From the NCBI GenBank assembly GCA_930367205.1, contig OV884009.1:80559189-80623188 (forward strand): DNA of 64,000 nt. Reading direction: 5' to 3'. This DNA is from Acanthosoma haemorrhoidale. Lineage: Eukaryota; Arthropoda; Insecta; Hemiptera; Acanthosomatidae. Under the pieces are notes generated by a model. The model was not told where the DNA came from. It did not search any database and saw nothing but the letters and a program-made list of their open reading frames with translations. The position numbers and the translations under genes are program-made. Shown one piece after another: positions 1 to 13,100 of the stretch; the first letter of the stretch is position 1, and each line of letters begins with the position of its first letter.

Positions 1-178
1 TATAGAGTCAGATCAATACAAAAAGCTGCCCACCATCTAGGCCGGCAGCAAAGGTCAAAGACCACAGTTTTACCCATTTTATCTCTTTCTTGATGCCCGC
101 TGGGCAGCGGCCAGGTCAAAGAGACCCTAGGGTAAAGGGGGCTTACCCGACAATTATTATTATTATTATTTTTTTTAA
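1..178. repeat. Probable retroposon tail with (ATT)n
   Basis: A GC-richer block (about 30-155) ends in CCGACAATTATTATTATTATT and a T run, the arrangement typical of a LINE or SINE 3' end with a microsatellite tail. Family not recognised; it is unlike the flanking AT-rich intron. Confidence 0.35.
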
Positions 179-1100
179 CAAATAAAACATATTTACTTAA
201 GATAGTATTAGTTATTTATTATTAAAATTTGTTAGTTACATAATATTTGCATGATAACTAACCAGGTGATGACAATGCAAGATAAGAGGGAAAAAACACC
301 GGTTGAAGTACAATACAAATTATCGAGATCATATGTGCTTTGTGATGAACATTTCTGAATGTTTTGTCATGGAATATTTAATAATCTGAGCAATAGCGAT
401 CAAGCCAGTTTTTATTAAATTTTTCAGGGTATCATTCACTGAACTTGATTGAAGTCAGTTTCAGTGGTCACATTTCTTAATATCATGCCAATGTTAATCA
501 GTTTGTTTTTTTATACTAAGTCCACCTTTATGAAATTTTCTTTGTTATTTAGGCTTTCCTATGACCAGTAGTGTGGTCCATATTTTATTTAGGCACCATT
601 TAGTAGACTTATTCGGGGAGGGGGGAGTGTCTTGCCTTAACAGTCAGGACAGGAAAAGATTCTGGCCTGGCAAGCATAGGTCATATGAAGCAGTCATAAA
701 TTATTCAATTATTACTATTAAATTATGTATAAACTGAAAATTCCCCTCAAAACAAGCAAAATACCAAACCATTTTTTTTCTCATTGGTGAACAAAATGAA
801 CAGATCATTGAACATTGAAGAGAACCAAACATATCACTGAAATAAAAGAAATTTCCCATCTCTAATATGTAATACTCAAATTATGAATCTTTCTTTATTT
901 ATTTATTTAGGATTAAAATGAAAAGCTGGATCACCTATAATATGTATATAAATTTACTTCTCAGTTTATGATTTAAGATTTACAAATATATTATTAATAA
1001 AATAGCCTGAGTCAATATTACACCATGCTTGTAAAATTATGAATACACTGAGTTTATACTTTTACATAAAAAATCACTTATTTTTATTATTATTTTTTAG
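179..1100. other. Cdc14 intron sequence, nothing recognised
   Basis: AT-rich sequence upstream of the first visible Cdc14 exon, ending in a T-rich tract and AG at 1099-1100. No gene, RNA or transposon coding remnant was recognised. Confidence 0.6.
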
Positions 1101-4100
1101 ATTCTTTATCTAAAGAAAACCCCTGAAGAATCATTCAAACTTTTGACAGAAGGAGTCCACATGCCCTTTGTACCATTCCGGTAAGACATATTTTCGATTT
1201 ATAATTGGTTTTGTTATCCAAAGCTGCAATGATTATTTAGTTTTTAGAAGTCTGAAATTTTGTTCTATCATGAAGAAAAAAGAGAGGAGCTTAGCTTTAT
1301 GGTTATAAGTGTTCAAATTAGTTATTTTCTTGTGTGGTAGATGTTTTTGCATTGGTACAGTAAAATACTTACCACACTTAAACCACTATAACAGTATGAA
1401 TATTTGGGATCTATCCTTAAAATAAATGGGGTATCAAAGTCTAAAATCATAAAGAGGGTAAAAGAAGATTTGTATTTACCATCATAGAATACCTAATTCA
1501 AATGGAAGCAAAACATTTACATGCTTTAATTGAAAAACAGCATGTGTTGGCAATATTTTTGATATAGTTATAATTATTATAACATTCCACAGAACTAATT
1601 ATAAAATATAATTCACTCGAACAGGATTAAAGGCGAAATATTAGACTTCATTAGGAAGCATTACATCCACATACAAAGTGTAGACAAACTAAGTACCTTA
1701 GGGTTCCATGATTAGGACAACACTGTTAACTTTCGATATCGGTAAATTTGATTGATACTGTCTCATATGAGTTAATATAATGCTGTATGGATATTCTTGA
1801 GATAATATATGGATCAAAAGGTTTAAACATTATATAGGAAAAATTGCAAACTGCAAATTGAAATTCTAAACTGCACAAGCCCTCAGTCCTGGATTTCAGC
1901 TGTGACAAAACCAAATGTATGGACTTTATCAGAAAACGCAATGTTCCAATTCTCTGTTTGTTGAAAATAATCTACAAGGTTTGATAAAAAAGTAATGAGA
2001 CTTTTATAATTTTGCAGGCGTTATAATTCCGATGGTAAAAAATTGTTTTTATCATGTTGTTACACATGTCTCTGATATATGTTGAAATTTGCAGCTGTTT
2101 TCAATGTTTACTTTTTTAGTAGCAGTCACTATGGTTATACATGTTTTGGTGTTCTAGGCAATTTTTAGTTTAAAAAAAAATGGTTCAAAAAATTTGTATT
2201 AAATTTTATCAAAAAAATTAAATAAAGTGCAGCAAAGTTTTTGAAATGTTGACTGTGGCTTTTGGTGAATCTACCATGAGTAAAGTAAGAGTTTATGAGT
2301 GGTAGACGTTGAAGATGATGATCGTGCTTGGTGCCTTAACACTTCAATAAACGATGACAACATTGAAGAAGTTAAGAAAATGATTCTGAATGATCACAGA
2401 ACTAATATTAGAGAGGTTCCTGATGAAGTTAATATATCATTTGGATCATGCCAAGCAGTTTTGGGCATGAAGTGTGTGGCAGCAAAGTTTGTTCCAAAAT
2501 GGTTGACTTTTAACAACAACAAAAACATTGCGTGTATATCGCCAAAGAATTGCTGAACAAAGTAAACAACAATCCAGAGTTTGTTAAATGCATCATAATA
2601 GGTGACGAGACATGGGTATGACATGGAAACCAAGGCGGTATCTTCCCAATGGAAGCGGCTTGAAAAGCCAAGACTTTTTTTTTTTTTTTCGCCCTTCCTG
2701 AGGCTGAGCCTCTAACGGGCAAACGGGGGAAAAAGCCAAGACTGAAAAAAGTTGAACAAGTTCGATCAAAAGTGAAGGTTCGGCTGTTTTTTCGATTTCA
2801 ATGGCGTAGTGTATCATGAGTTCTTGCCAGAAGTACTTGAAAGTAATGCACTGTTTACGTGAAGCGATTTGATGAAAACAACTGGAATTGTGGCGAAACA
2901 ATTTGTGGAAATTCCATCACAATAACGCTCCCACTCATACCTCACTGATTGTTCGTATTTTTTTAGCAAAAAACAACACTGTTATGTTACTTTAGCCACT
3001 GTATTCACTGGACATGGCTCCCTGCGACTTCTTTTTGTTCCCGAAGTTGGAAAAAACCAGGACAACGTTTTGACACCATTGATGATATAAAAGAAAAATT
3101 GCTGAAAGAGCTAAGAGCTATATCGAAAAGTGCCTCGAAGATTGGAAAAAGTGCTGGCACATCTGAGGTGGATTTCTTTGAAGGGCACAAAATTGCTATC
3201 AATGAATAAATACAAAATTTATAAGGTAAACAAAAATTCTTGTTACGTTTTGATCAAACTTCGTAATGCCTTACACTGAAACATGCTGTTTTGCACATTG
3301 ATGTCTTACATTTGACAGACACATATTTTGGGAGACTCATATTGGGGCATTGAAGGAAAGCTAAAAGTACTTATTGGCATGATTAGAGGTACTGATAAGT
3401 ATAACGTACTTAAAGTACAGTGAAATTTGCTTATAACGATGATTAATGTTTCCTAGCATTGCCTTTGTTTGGTTGCCTATCTCATCTGCAGTAGATTCAT
3501 TCATATACAACGATGCCGTATATAACAATAATCCGGAATTAGCAATGTCCTTTTAATAAGAAAACCAGTCATTTCTTTCGCCTACAACAATATTCTTAAG
3601 ATTCCCTCTGCCTTTGAAAGGTTTCTTCATTTCTTTCTATTGAATTTGTGGAATCTACTTCCTCCCTTACAATACAATTTTTTGTGTTGGCACAGCTTGT
3701 GTTTGATATAGGATAGTTCAGGTGGAAGAGCACCTGACTGGAGATCAGGAGGCTTCAGTTCAAATATAGCCCTGTCACTACCCTTTCTTTTTCTTTTAAT
3801 GATTTTTGGTTTGATAATGCATCTCATCTACAAAATAAATTATTTTCTGTCACCAAATATAACTGTTATTTGTCATCAGACCCCTTACAGTAAGGTATAA
3901 TAAAAATTTTCTGATCTAATTTTTGGAACTGTACACTGAAGCATCTTTATTGTATCCTTGAATGCATTAAAAAATCTAAATTCATAATAGACATGGCATT
4001 AAAAAAGCTTTCCAAAAACTTAACGCCTAACTTGTTTTCACATGAATTTTTTACTTTGTATTCTATAAAATGGTTTCTTCTGTTAAATAGAAAACAATTC

Positions 4101-7100
4101 TACCACAAATGCTGACTGGCTATTTCTAGTAAGTTCCACTGTACTCCTCTTATATGATAAATTAATTAATTATTGATATTTTAGAGATGCATCGAGTGGA
4201 CTCACTGTTTGCCAAATTAGTTTACTGGATTGTCTTCAAGCGGTTTTCAAAGCTTATCACTTGGGATTTTTCAACTTCGACGATTTTGATGTTGAAGAAT
4301 ATGAGCACTATGAGGTATTTATAATTCTCTTGCCTGTCTGTTTTATTATATGATTATTTAAATAATTACATAAAGAATATTTTTTGAATGATGAGTTTTA
4401 TCTGGTAAATTCGAAGATGCCCTTGAAAATTCTTCTTATTTTTTTATTAAATAATTAATGAAATCCCATATAAAACTAACACATAAGTGAGAAAATAATA
4501 GATCTACTCACAGTTACGGAAAACATGCTGGCTTAATATCAATGAAAGGAAGTACTTGTAGGCAGGCAATTTAATCATTTTGAATGGTTTTTAAAAACTG
4601 AAAACCAGAGAGCTGGTACACTGGGAATTACCAATCATACATGCACTCCCTCTCTTTATTTATTAAATAAAAAATAACAATATTGATAATAATGATGATC
4701 TGTTTTGCTTAGTTACTGATTATATATATTTATTTTGTCCATTGTTGTTGTTTAGTGAAGGTGTGAAATAAATTAGGGTTTTGAGGAGGTGTCATGAACG
4801 AATGATGGTTGCCATGGATTTCTCCACATTCAATTAAAGATTATGCAGAGAGACTGAATCCTGGAAAATCCTGGCGGGAACCCAGATTGTAGGGGATTTA
4901 AATGTGCTTCTAGAAATGAGGAAATTTGAAATTGAACTAGTCTTTTGAGGGGGTTGGAAAGATTAGAGATAATAGATATTAGCCGGTAGTCTTTGGGGAA
5001 GTTGGGGTTAGGAACTTTATTTAATGAACATTCACTCTTTTCTAGGAAGAGGGAAATGTGGAATTTTTAAGTGAAAAATTATGAATGTGAAGCAATAGGG
5101 GAAGAATTGTAGGGGTCTTTCAAATTAGTCCTGGATTTCATAATTGAGGAAATGAGGTTGGAAAGAGAAAAGGAAGTTGTCTGTGTGGAAATTACTGGTG
5201 GTGTTAACTGGACCAGAGGGGTGGGGTTGAGGTGAAGTCGTTTGGATGGACAGATATTAAGAATCAAGGTCATCAAGAGAAATATGACAACCAGAGGAAG
5301 TGTTTAGTTTAGTGAAAGAAAATTTGTCGAGGAGGTCCCATTGGTAGCGAGAGTTTGTTGTAGAAGATAATAACATGTAAAAGAATTTTTCTTGGGCAAT
5401 GCGGATTTTAGGGTTTTAAAGAGTGATTCATCGTCGGGGCAACTGGTGCAGGTAAACCTCCTCCTTGTTTCATTCTGACAGCTCATTAAGTCTTTAATTT
5501 CCTGACTCAACCAAGGAGCTAGGCTCAAAAAGTCTAAAAAGGCCTGTGCTTGTTAAGGATGGTGAGGAGGTCGGGGGATAAGGAAATCAACCATAGGATC
5601 TATAGAGATGAAGGAATATAAAAGGCCCCATTCAGTTTGCTCCAGATCAGGTTGTATGGTCTTAAATGTCAGAGAATTGAGGTTATGGTGATGAGATAGT
5701 GGGCTAAAAGGAAAGCCATTGGAAGCTGAATAGAAGAAATTAGATTGACAGGTGTGTCTATGATAAAAGAATCAACCAGGAATCCGAGATATTTGTTTGA
5801 TGGTTAGCAAAATACAGGACCACAAAGAAATTTAAGGAAGTGGTAAGGTTAACAAGGAAGTGTTTATCTGAAGAACTGCTTAGCTAATTGATAAAATATC
5901 ACCAGCTAAAATGATGGAAGGCTGTTGGTAAGATTGAGCAGAATAAGTGGTTCGAATGCCTGTTTGAAATGGATTGAGTCAGTTTTCTATAAAAGTAGAA
6001 GTTTGAGATATGACTAATAGTTCAAGAGGTTTCGATAGATTGGAACAGCTAATGAGACAATATTCATTATCTATTGGGTGGCTAATGGCATTTTTCCAGA
6101 AGAAGGGGAACATGGAATTCAGGAGAGAAAAATTGTTAATGTGAAGTAGGGATACTGAGCTTAGCTGGGATACCATCATAGCTTATGGACATGATATGGG
6201 AACTTTGATTGGTAGGAAATATATATTGGCGAAAAAGAAATTGTGGTTGAAACTATGGTTTTTAGGCTTATATCATTATATAATGGAAGATATTGGTGCT
6301 TGTGAGGAAGACAAAAAGATGAATGAGAATTAAGTTTGTCAGGGTGATGTAACTGATAGTGGACTGGGTGCGATCCTGTAGCCATTTCTTTGGGATGATG
6401 TGTGCAGATTATATTCTAGGGTATTGAACTCTGCTATCAGTTCCCTGAGGCTGGACTTGGGAGTCTTTAATATGAATCTAATACTGGTAAAATCTAAAAC
6501 AAATGACTTTGAGTATAAACAACCAAAAGCTAGAAAGCTACTAGATGAAATATATTGTATTGATATACTTGTTATGCATACATAATCTGAAACAAAGTAA
6601 GTTGTGTGAAGATTGAGAATTATGTAATAATTTGATTTATTATTTGCAATGTTTTAACTTTTTTTTAATATTTTTAGAGAGTTGAAAATGGGGATTTGAA
6701 TTGGATAATTCCTCAGAAATTTCTTGCATTTTGTGGACCTCATGCATCCACGCAAGTTGAAAATGGTATAAATTCTATTTTTTTAGTTTTTGATCAGATT
6801 TGTTAAGCTTTCTGCCTTTTTACTGATTCATTTATTTTTTTTAGGATATTTTGTTCATTCTCCTGAGTTTTATTACACTTATTTTAAGAAAAATAATGTT
6901 TCAACTATCATACGTTTGAACCAAAAAATGTACGATGCATCAAGATTCACTAATGCTGGATTTCAACACAAAGATTTATTTTTTGTTGATGGTAGCACAC
7001 CAAATGATACCATCTTAAAGCAATTTTTAAGTTTTTGTGAATCAACTTCTGGGGCTGTTGCGGTTCACTGCAAAGGTACAGATGGTTATGTTATTAATTT

Positions 7101-10100
7101 ATTTAAATAAATATGTTTTTTATATTTATTATTCTGCTTTAGATCTTTTAATCTGAATTATTGAAATAAGTTTTTTTCTTTCTCAAAATATCAATACATT
7201 AAGTTGTTTAAATGGTGTTCATACTGCTGTAAATTTTGTCTACATGCAAATCCTTTTGGTGCATTGAATCAGTTTTTAACAACAGTTATAACAATTATCA
7301 ATAGAATAAGGTATGATAATTGTTCCAACTGTAGCTACATGCATTCAAGTCTTCTGACTCTCCAATATTTGATTTTTTTTCTAGTTTCAGTGAATTACTT
7401 AAAGGGGCAGTGTTAATATACTACTGTAAATTTTGTCATTATGCAAATCCTTTTTCATATTAAATCAGCTTTTAACAATATCTACAGTAGACTAGGTAGA
7501 GATACCGCATTCACAAAGATTCAAAATCAACACATAACTTCATGTGTTACATAATGTCATAAGAAACTTTAATGTAAGATTTTGTGCTTCCTCTAAGACT
7601 AAGGATTTCTGGTTACATCTCTAAGTGGACACTAAAGAAAGATTGTTTTACTCCAAAAAAAAAAAAAATTAAGCTTCTTTTTATAATGAATTCATGCTAA
7701 CTGAGATTATTCAGAACTTTTAGATAATACATATTTTAAATTTGCAATAAAATTTCCCTTGTAGCTTGGTGGTTAATGTGCTGACTTAAACTGTGGAGAC
7801 CACCCGGGTTTGATTCCCTGCTCTTTTAAGGATTTTTTCTTTGATGGATGGTTCTGGGTGCCAGATAAAGATAAATGAAGATTTATTGAATCAACTTTGA
7901 AAAACCGAAATTAACGATGAGACGTACCTCAGCACTACGTACTAACTAACCTTTGGTTCTCTTCATATGATGCTACTTTGTAGATTTATTTAGATTAAAT
8001 TACTCATAATTATTTGGCCCATTTGTTTTTGTAATTTTTAAATACTTATTTATTTTTTCTGTTTAAATGACACCAGTTGTTCATATCTCTTTAATAAATT
8101 ACTTCATTTACTGCTAAATCTTCTGACAACCCATGCCTGTCATCCTCATGCTATGACAATTATATTATTTTCTGTGGGCAAATGCTGAAATTGATGATAA
8201 CAGGGACCAGTATTAAATCAAAATTTTACATAATAGGGAAAAGGCTGCCAAAATACTTGAGAGTCTGGAGTACAACAAAATTGTTTGTAATAAAAATGTT
8301 AACATTTAAACTTATAATTGCCAGGCCATAAGTACTAGCATGGTTGATTTTCCCCAACTTAAATTGTTGCCAACTTAGCCAGTCCCCTATAGGTTGTTGT
8401 ACATTATGGATTGATGTGTGGCATTGAGTGTTCCTTAATTTTTTGACATTGAAATGAAATGCAAAAAAACTTTATTCTGGGGCATTGTCTCCTAAGAATA
8501 ATAAGGAACAAAATCGAATTCTCTAAAAAATTGGACAGATTTGATAAACTTATGAATACTATGTACATATGTATAATAAAATATGTGTACGACTAAGAAC
8601 TAATAACAAATAAATTGCAACAAAAATGAGTAACACAGACATGGAAAACAGTAAAACAGATGGAAAAAATTACAAAAACTTAGATTATGAATCATTACAA
8701 GGGGGGAAAGAATGTGGAAGGTTTCTGGAACGAATGAATGATGAATTGTTAGATTGAAGAAAGATAAGGAACTGGTGAAAGTCTAGTTTTATAGATTGGG
8801 AGAGTTGATAAATGACGAATATCTAGGAGAATAGATTTCCAAAGGTTTGGGATAAGAAAAGAACGATCAAAGGAAGCAGATTTGTATTGTAGGATGGGAA
8901 ATGCTGGTCAGAAAGGTGGGATTTAGTTTAGTATTGCGGGATTTTACCGATGATTTGAATTGGAAGAGGTTGTTGTCATATTGGGTAGAGCGGTGGTAAA
9001 GATAGTAATTTAATTATAAATGCATTCAACAAGATTGCCACACTATAATTACCGTTACGTGTACAATTTGGATATTTACAAATACACATGGGAGAGATAT
9101 GGTAAGGACACCCATGTCCACATCAATACTCCAACCACTAGGTCAAGCATACCCCAGGGCAAGGGCCCATGTCCCAACCCCTGGAGATCTGTTGCCTTTA
9201 CTATAGTATTTCTGTATAAACAACAGTTGTGAAGGTAAGGGGGCTTTTTAGTCATGATAGTATTAAAGAGGAGGGGTTCAAGGAAGTAATAGTGTCGGGT
9301 GGCTACAACTGCAATTATCCCAACTTGGATTATTGCTGCAAAATGCGGCAGTTCTTGGGGATCCTGATGATAAATCGAAGAAAACAATTCATCAGCCACT
9401 TTAACCAAGTCTCGAGATCCTCCAAGAGACCACCATACACCATGGAGCCATAGTCTAAAGGGGGGAAGACAAAAGAGGAAACTAAAACCAAAGAGTTGGC
9501 GTATATTAATGGGAAATGTGATCGATTGAGCACTTTAAGGTTGTAAATGGATCGACGGATGATTTGGGAAATGTGGTCTTTCTAGGGTAGAGTTTTTTCG
9601 AATGACCAAACCTAGATTTATGACTGAAGTAAAGAATTGAAGAGGTCGAGCATAGTCTAGAGTTTTGAAGCGGGAAAGTGATCTAATGATGATTGCCTTG
9701 GGTTTATCTTAATTCAAACAAAGATTATGAAGGGGGGCCCAGGGTTTAATTCGGTTCAGTTCTTCCTGAATCAATAGAGAGGTGGAATAGAGCTGAATAG
9801 GAGGGAAGGATAGGTAAATTTAGGTGTCGTCAGCATAAAAGTGGAATGTGCAGTGATAGATAGATGTATGGAGGTTGTTGATGTGGACACAGAAAAGTAA
9901 TGGCAAAATAGATAGACCCTGAACTACTCTGGAAGACAATTAGGAAAGCGGCTGAATAGAGGTTTTTCAGGGATGAGTACTACCTGGGAGCGATTAGAGT
10001 TGAATGATTTAAACCAACAACAAGATTTTTAATAACTGTAAGAGAAGGACATTAATACCAATTTTGATAAAAAGATGGAGTGATAAGGGTGTCAAATGCC

Positions 10101-13100
10101 TTGGTAAAGTTTGAGAGAATAAGAATAGATAGACATTGATGAATATATTTATTTACTTTTTTAAGGTTTAAGCATATGATGTTGTATTCCCTGTGAATAT
10201 AATTTGAACCACCTTTTCTTCATAATTCTGTTATAGTTATTTATTCATATTTTAATCTTTTAAATTTTAACTGTTTTACTCTTATACATTTTGACTCTCG
10301 AGTGTTTGTTTTATTCAAAAATTTCCAAAAGCTAAAGATGGTTGATGTCAACTGTTGAATTCGCCAGCAGTAAATTAAGAAAATTATAGCAGTTGGTGTA
10401 ATTTAAGCCTAAATTATACCACCTCTTCCAATTTAACACCTCAATTATATAAATTGTTTTTGACACTTTATAATATAAAAATATTTTTGGTCCTACTGTT
10501 AAAACTTGCAGGTTTTAGCTTGTAATTATTGATTTCCTTATGGGTGACATAATGATGCTGTATGGAAAAATAATAAAGTTACAATTAATAAATTACCTGG
10601 AATATGTTCAGATAAATTTTTAATAATAAATAGAAGACAAACACTTAAAGTACTGACTTTAATCATTTAATTTACAAGAGCATATGCAAACAAAACAAAG
10701 CGACTCCATGATGACATCACCTTCATACACACAACCAATAAACAAGGAGGTTACAAAATATCAACAAGGAGTAAAATCGATTTGACAATAAATGATGTTT
10801 TTACTTTAACACCTTAATTCATCAATTACTTGTTAAATAATCAAAACCAGTAAATTTAATTAAATAGAAATGAAACCTTTAAAAACTCCCAAATCTTGAA
10901 TTAGATTCTTTAGTCTTATATTTTACATTTATACACAAATTTGATAACTTTAGGGCTTCATTAAACTATCAGAAAGTTGATTTTGGGTATCCATGCTCTG
11001 GACATGTCTTTCTCCCTCTTGAACCTTTTCTCTGACGAAGAAGTTTTGAATCGATACATGTTTTGTGTGTTGTGCCACCCAGGCTTCTCTGCCAATTTAA
11101 TGGCATCATTATTATCGTACATACCATAAGCGTAGCATACCTTCTTTGAAAACAGTCATTTCTTAAAGAAGCCTTTTGAGCCAAATCAGCTCTCTCAACC
11201 CCTCACTTGCAGCAATGTTCTCTGCTTCTTTGGTAGAAATGGAGACAGAACTGCCTTTTATTGAACCATGAGATGGCACCACATTAATGCATTCAAGTAG
11301 TAGACCACTATTGACTTTATCGCCACCAAGATCTGCATCAGATTAGCATTGAAGAATTTCTCTTCTGTAATTTTTCTTGTACAATATTCCAAGTTTAGAA
11401 GTCCCCTTTAAATAGTCATTCATTTGACTCTGTCACCATCAGAAGCACTCTTGAAGCTATGTTGATCGAGTAAGCGATGTCTGATCTTGTACAAACCATA
11501 AAATACGTTAAGGAGCCCACTACGTCTCGATATTGAAAATTTGTTATCTTGACTTTTCCATTTTCCTTTTTTTGTCCAAATCATCCTTCAAAATTAGAGT
11601 ACTCACAGGTCGACTCTGATCCATCTGGAATGCTTGGAGAAAGAAGCCTCTTAATGTAAGAAGTTTGGCTTATTTTGGTACTTTCCTTGATCCTGTTAAT
11701 GTTCAATCCAAGATCAGCTGGTTTAGTCTTGCTTTTGAACTCCCTGTTTTAATTTTCCTAAGAGCTCGATTGCTTTTCTTTCATCAGAAACAGTGATTAA
11801 TCTAGTGTCAACATACAGACATAACAAGACCTTTTTACCATTTACTTCTTTGATAAATAGGCAAGGATCTGCTGAGCTAATTTTAAAACCAATACTTAGC
11901 AGTAAGTATTTCTTTATTTTCTCATTCCAACTACATGGAATCTTTTTTCAGCTCCAGATGTAGGCTTTTATGTAACCTTCAGACCTTCTAGGAGTTGTCA
12001 TTGAAACTTTCTAGTTTGTAAATTTAGATCTCATCCTTCAATTGTCCGTTTAAAAATGCAGGTGATACATCAAAAATGCAAGTATACTACTATCTTTTAT
12101 AGATCACTTGATGTTTGATGACCATCGTCTAATGAACACAATATTGGGAAATAATCTCCCCTCACCACTTTTAACATATCTGTGGTAGAAGGTTCTACAA
12201 CATAATCTTGAGAGACATTAGGAGAATAGAGGAGGAAGATAATCTACATACATACACTTTATTGAATAAGTTTTATTCAATTTCTTCAGAGTATGCCTAT
12301 CAACCCTCAAGAGTATTCTGTTGAGGTACAAACATCATTTATTTTAAAATCGACTTTACTCGTCAATACTTTGTAATCTCTTTGTTTATTGGTTGTGTGT
12401 ATGTTATTGGTGGTGATGTCATCATGGAGTCACTTTCATTTACATATGCTCTTCTAGATTATATGATTAAAGTCAGTTCTTTAAATGTTTGTCTTCTTTT
12501 TTCATTATTAAAAATTTACCTGAACAGGTTATGGATCCTTCATTCGAGTGAAAAAAAAGATTTGACAGAAAAGAATCTGTATAAATGAAGATTTGATAGG
12601 AGTAAATTATTTTCTGAGGTATGTTTACTAATTTCACTATGGAATCAAAATCTGTAACCATTCCTCAGATTGCTCTGTTAGATGGGAAGAACAACTGGGA
12701 GAATCGGAAAGTTAAAATGAGAATGGGATTAAAACTGATACCCAGAGTAATAGAGATAATAGATGGGACTTATAAATGTCCCTCAGTTCCTGATCAAGCT
12801 AAGAAAGCTTTTGATGAAGAATTACCCACATTTAATTCAATAGAAAACCAGGCATTGCTGTTAAGATCTAATAACATGACAGGGGGATATGTTTGAAAAG
12901 GTGAGGCGCCATGAGTCTACTTGAGATATGTGGTTGGGAATGAATGCCCCTTGCCTAATGTCCTTTCCACCAATTGGTTTACTACTTTTTCAGGGTGCCC
13001 TTAACTCCGATGTCTTCATCTTTAGATCCCAAATAGATAATGAACTTTAGAACCACGACCTAACTGGTAGTAAGCATAAATAATTTCACACTGTATTTAT

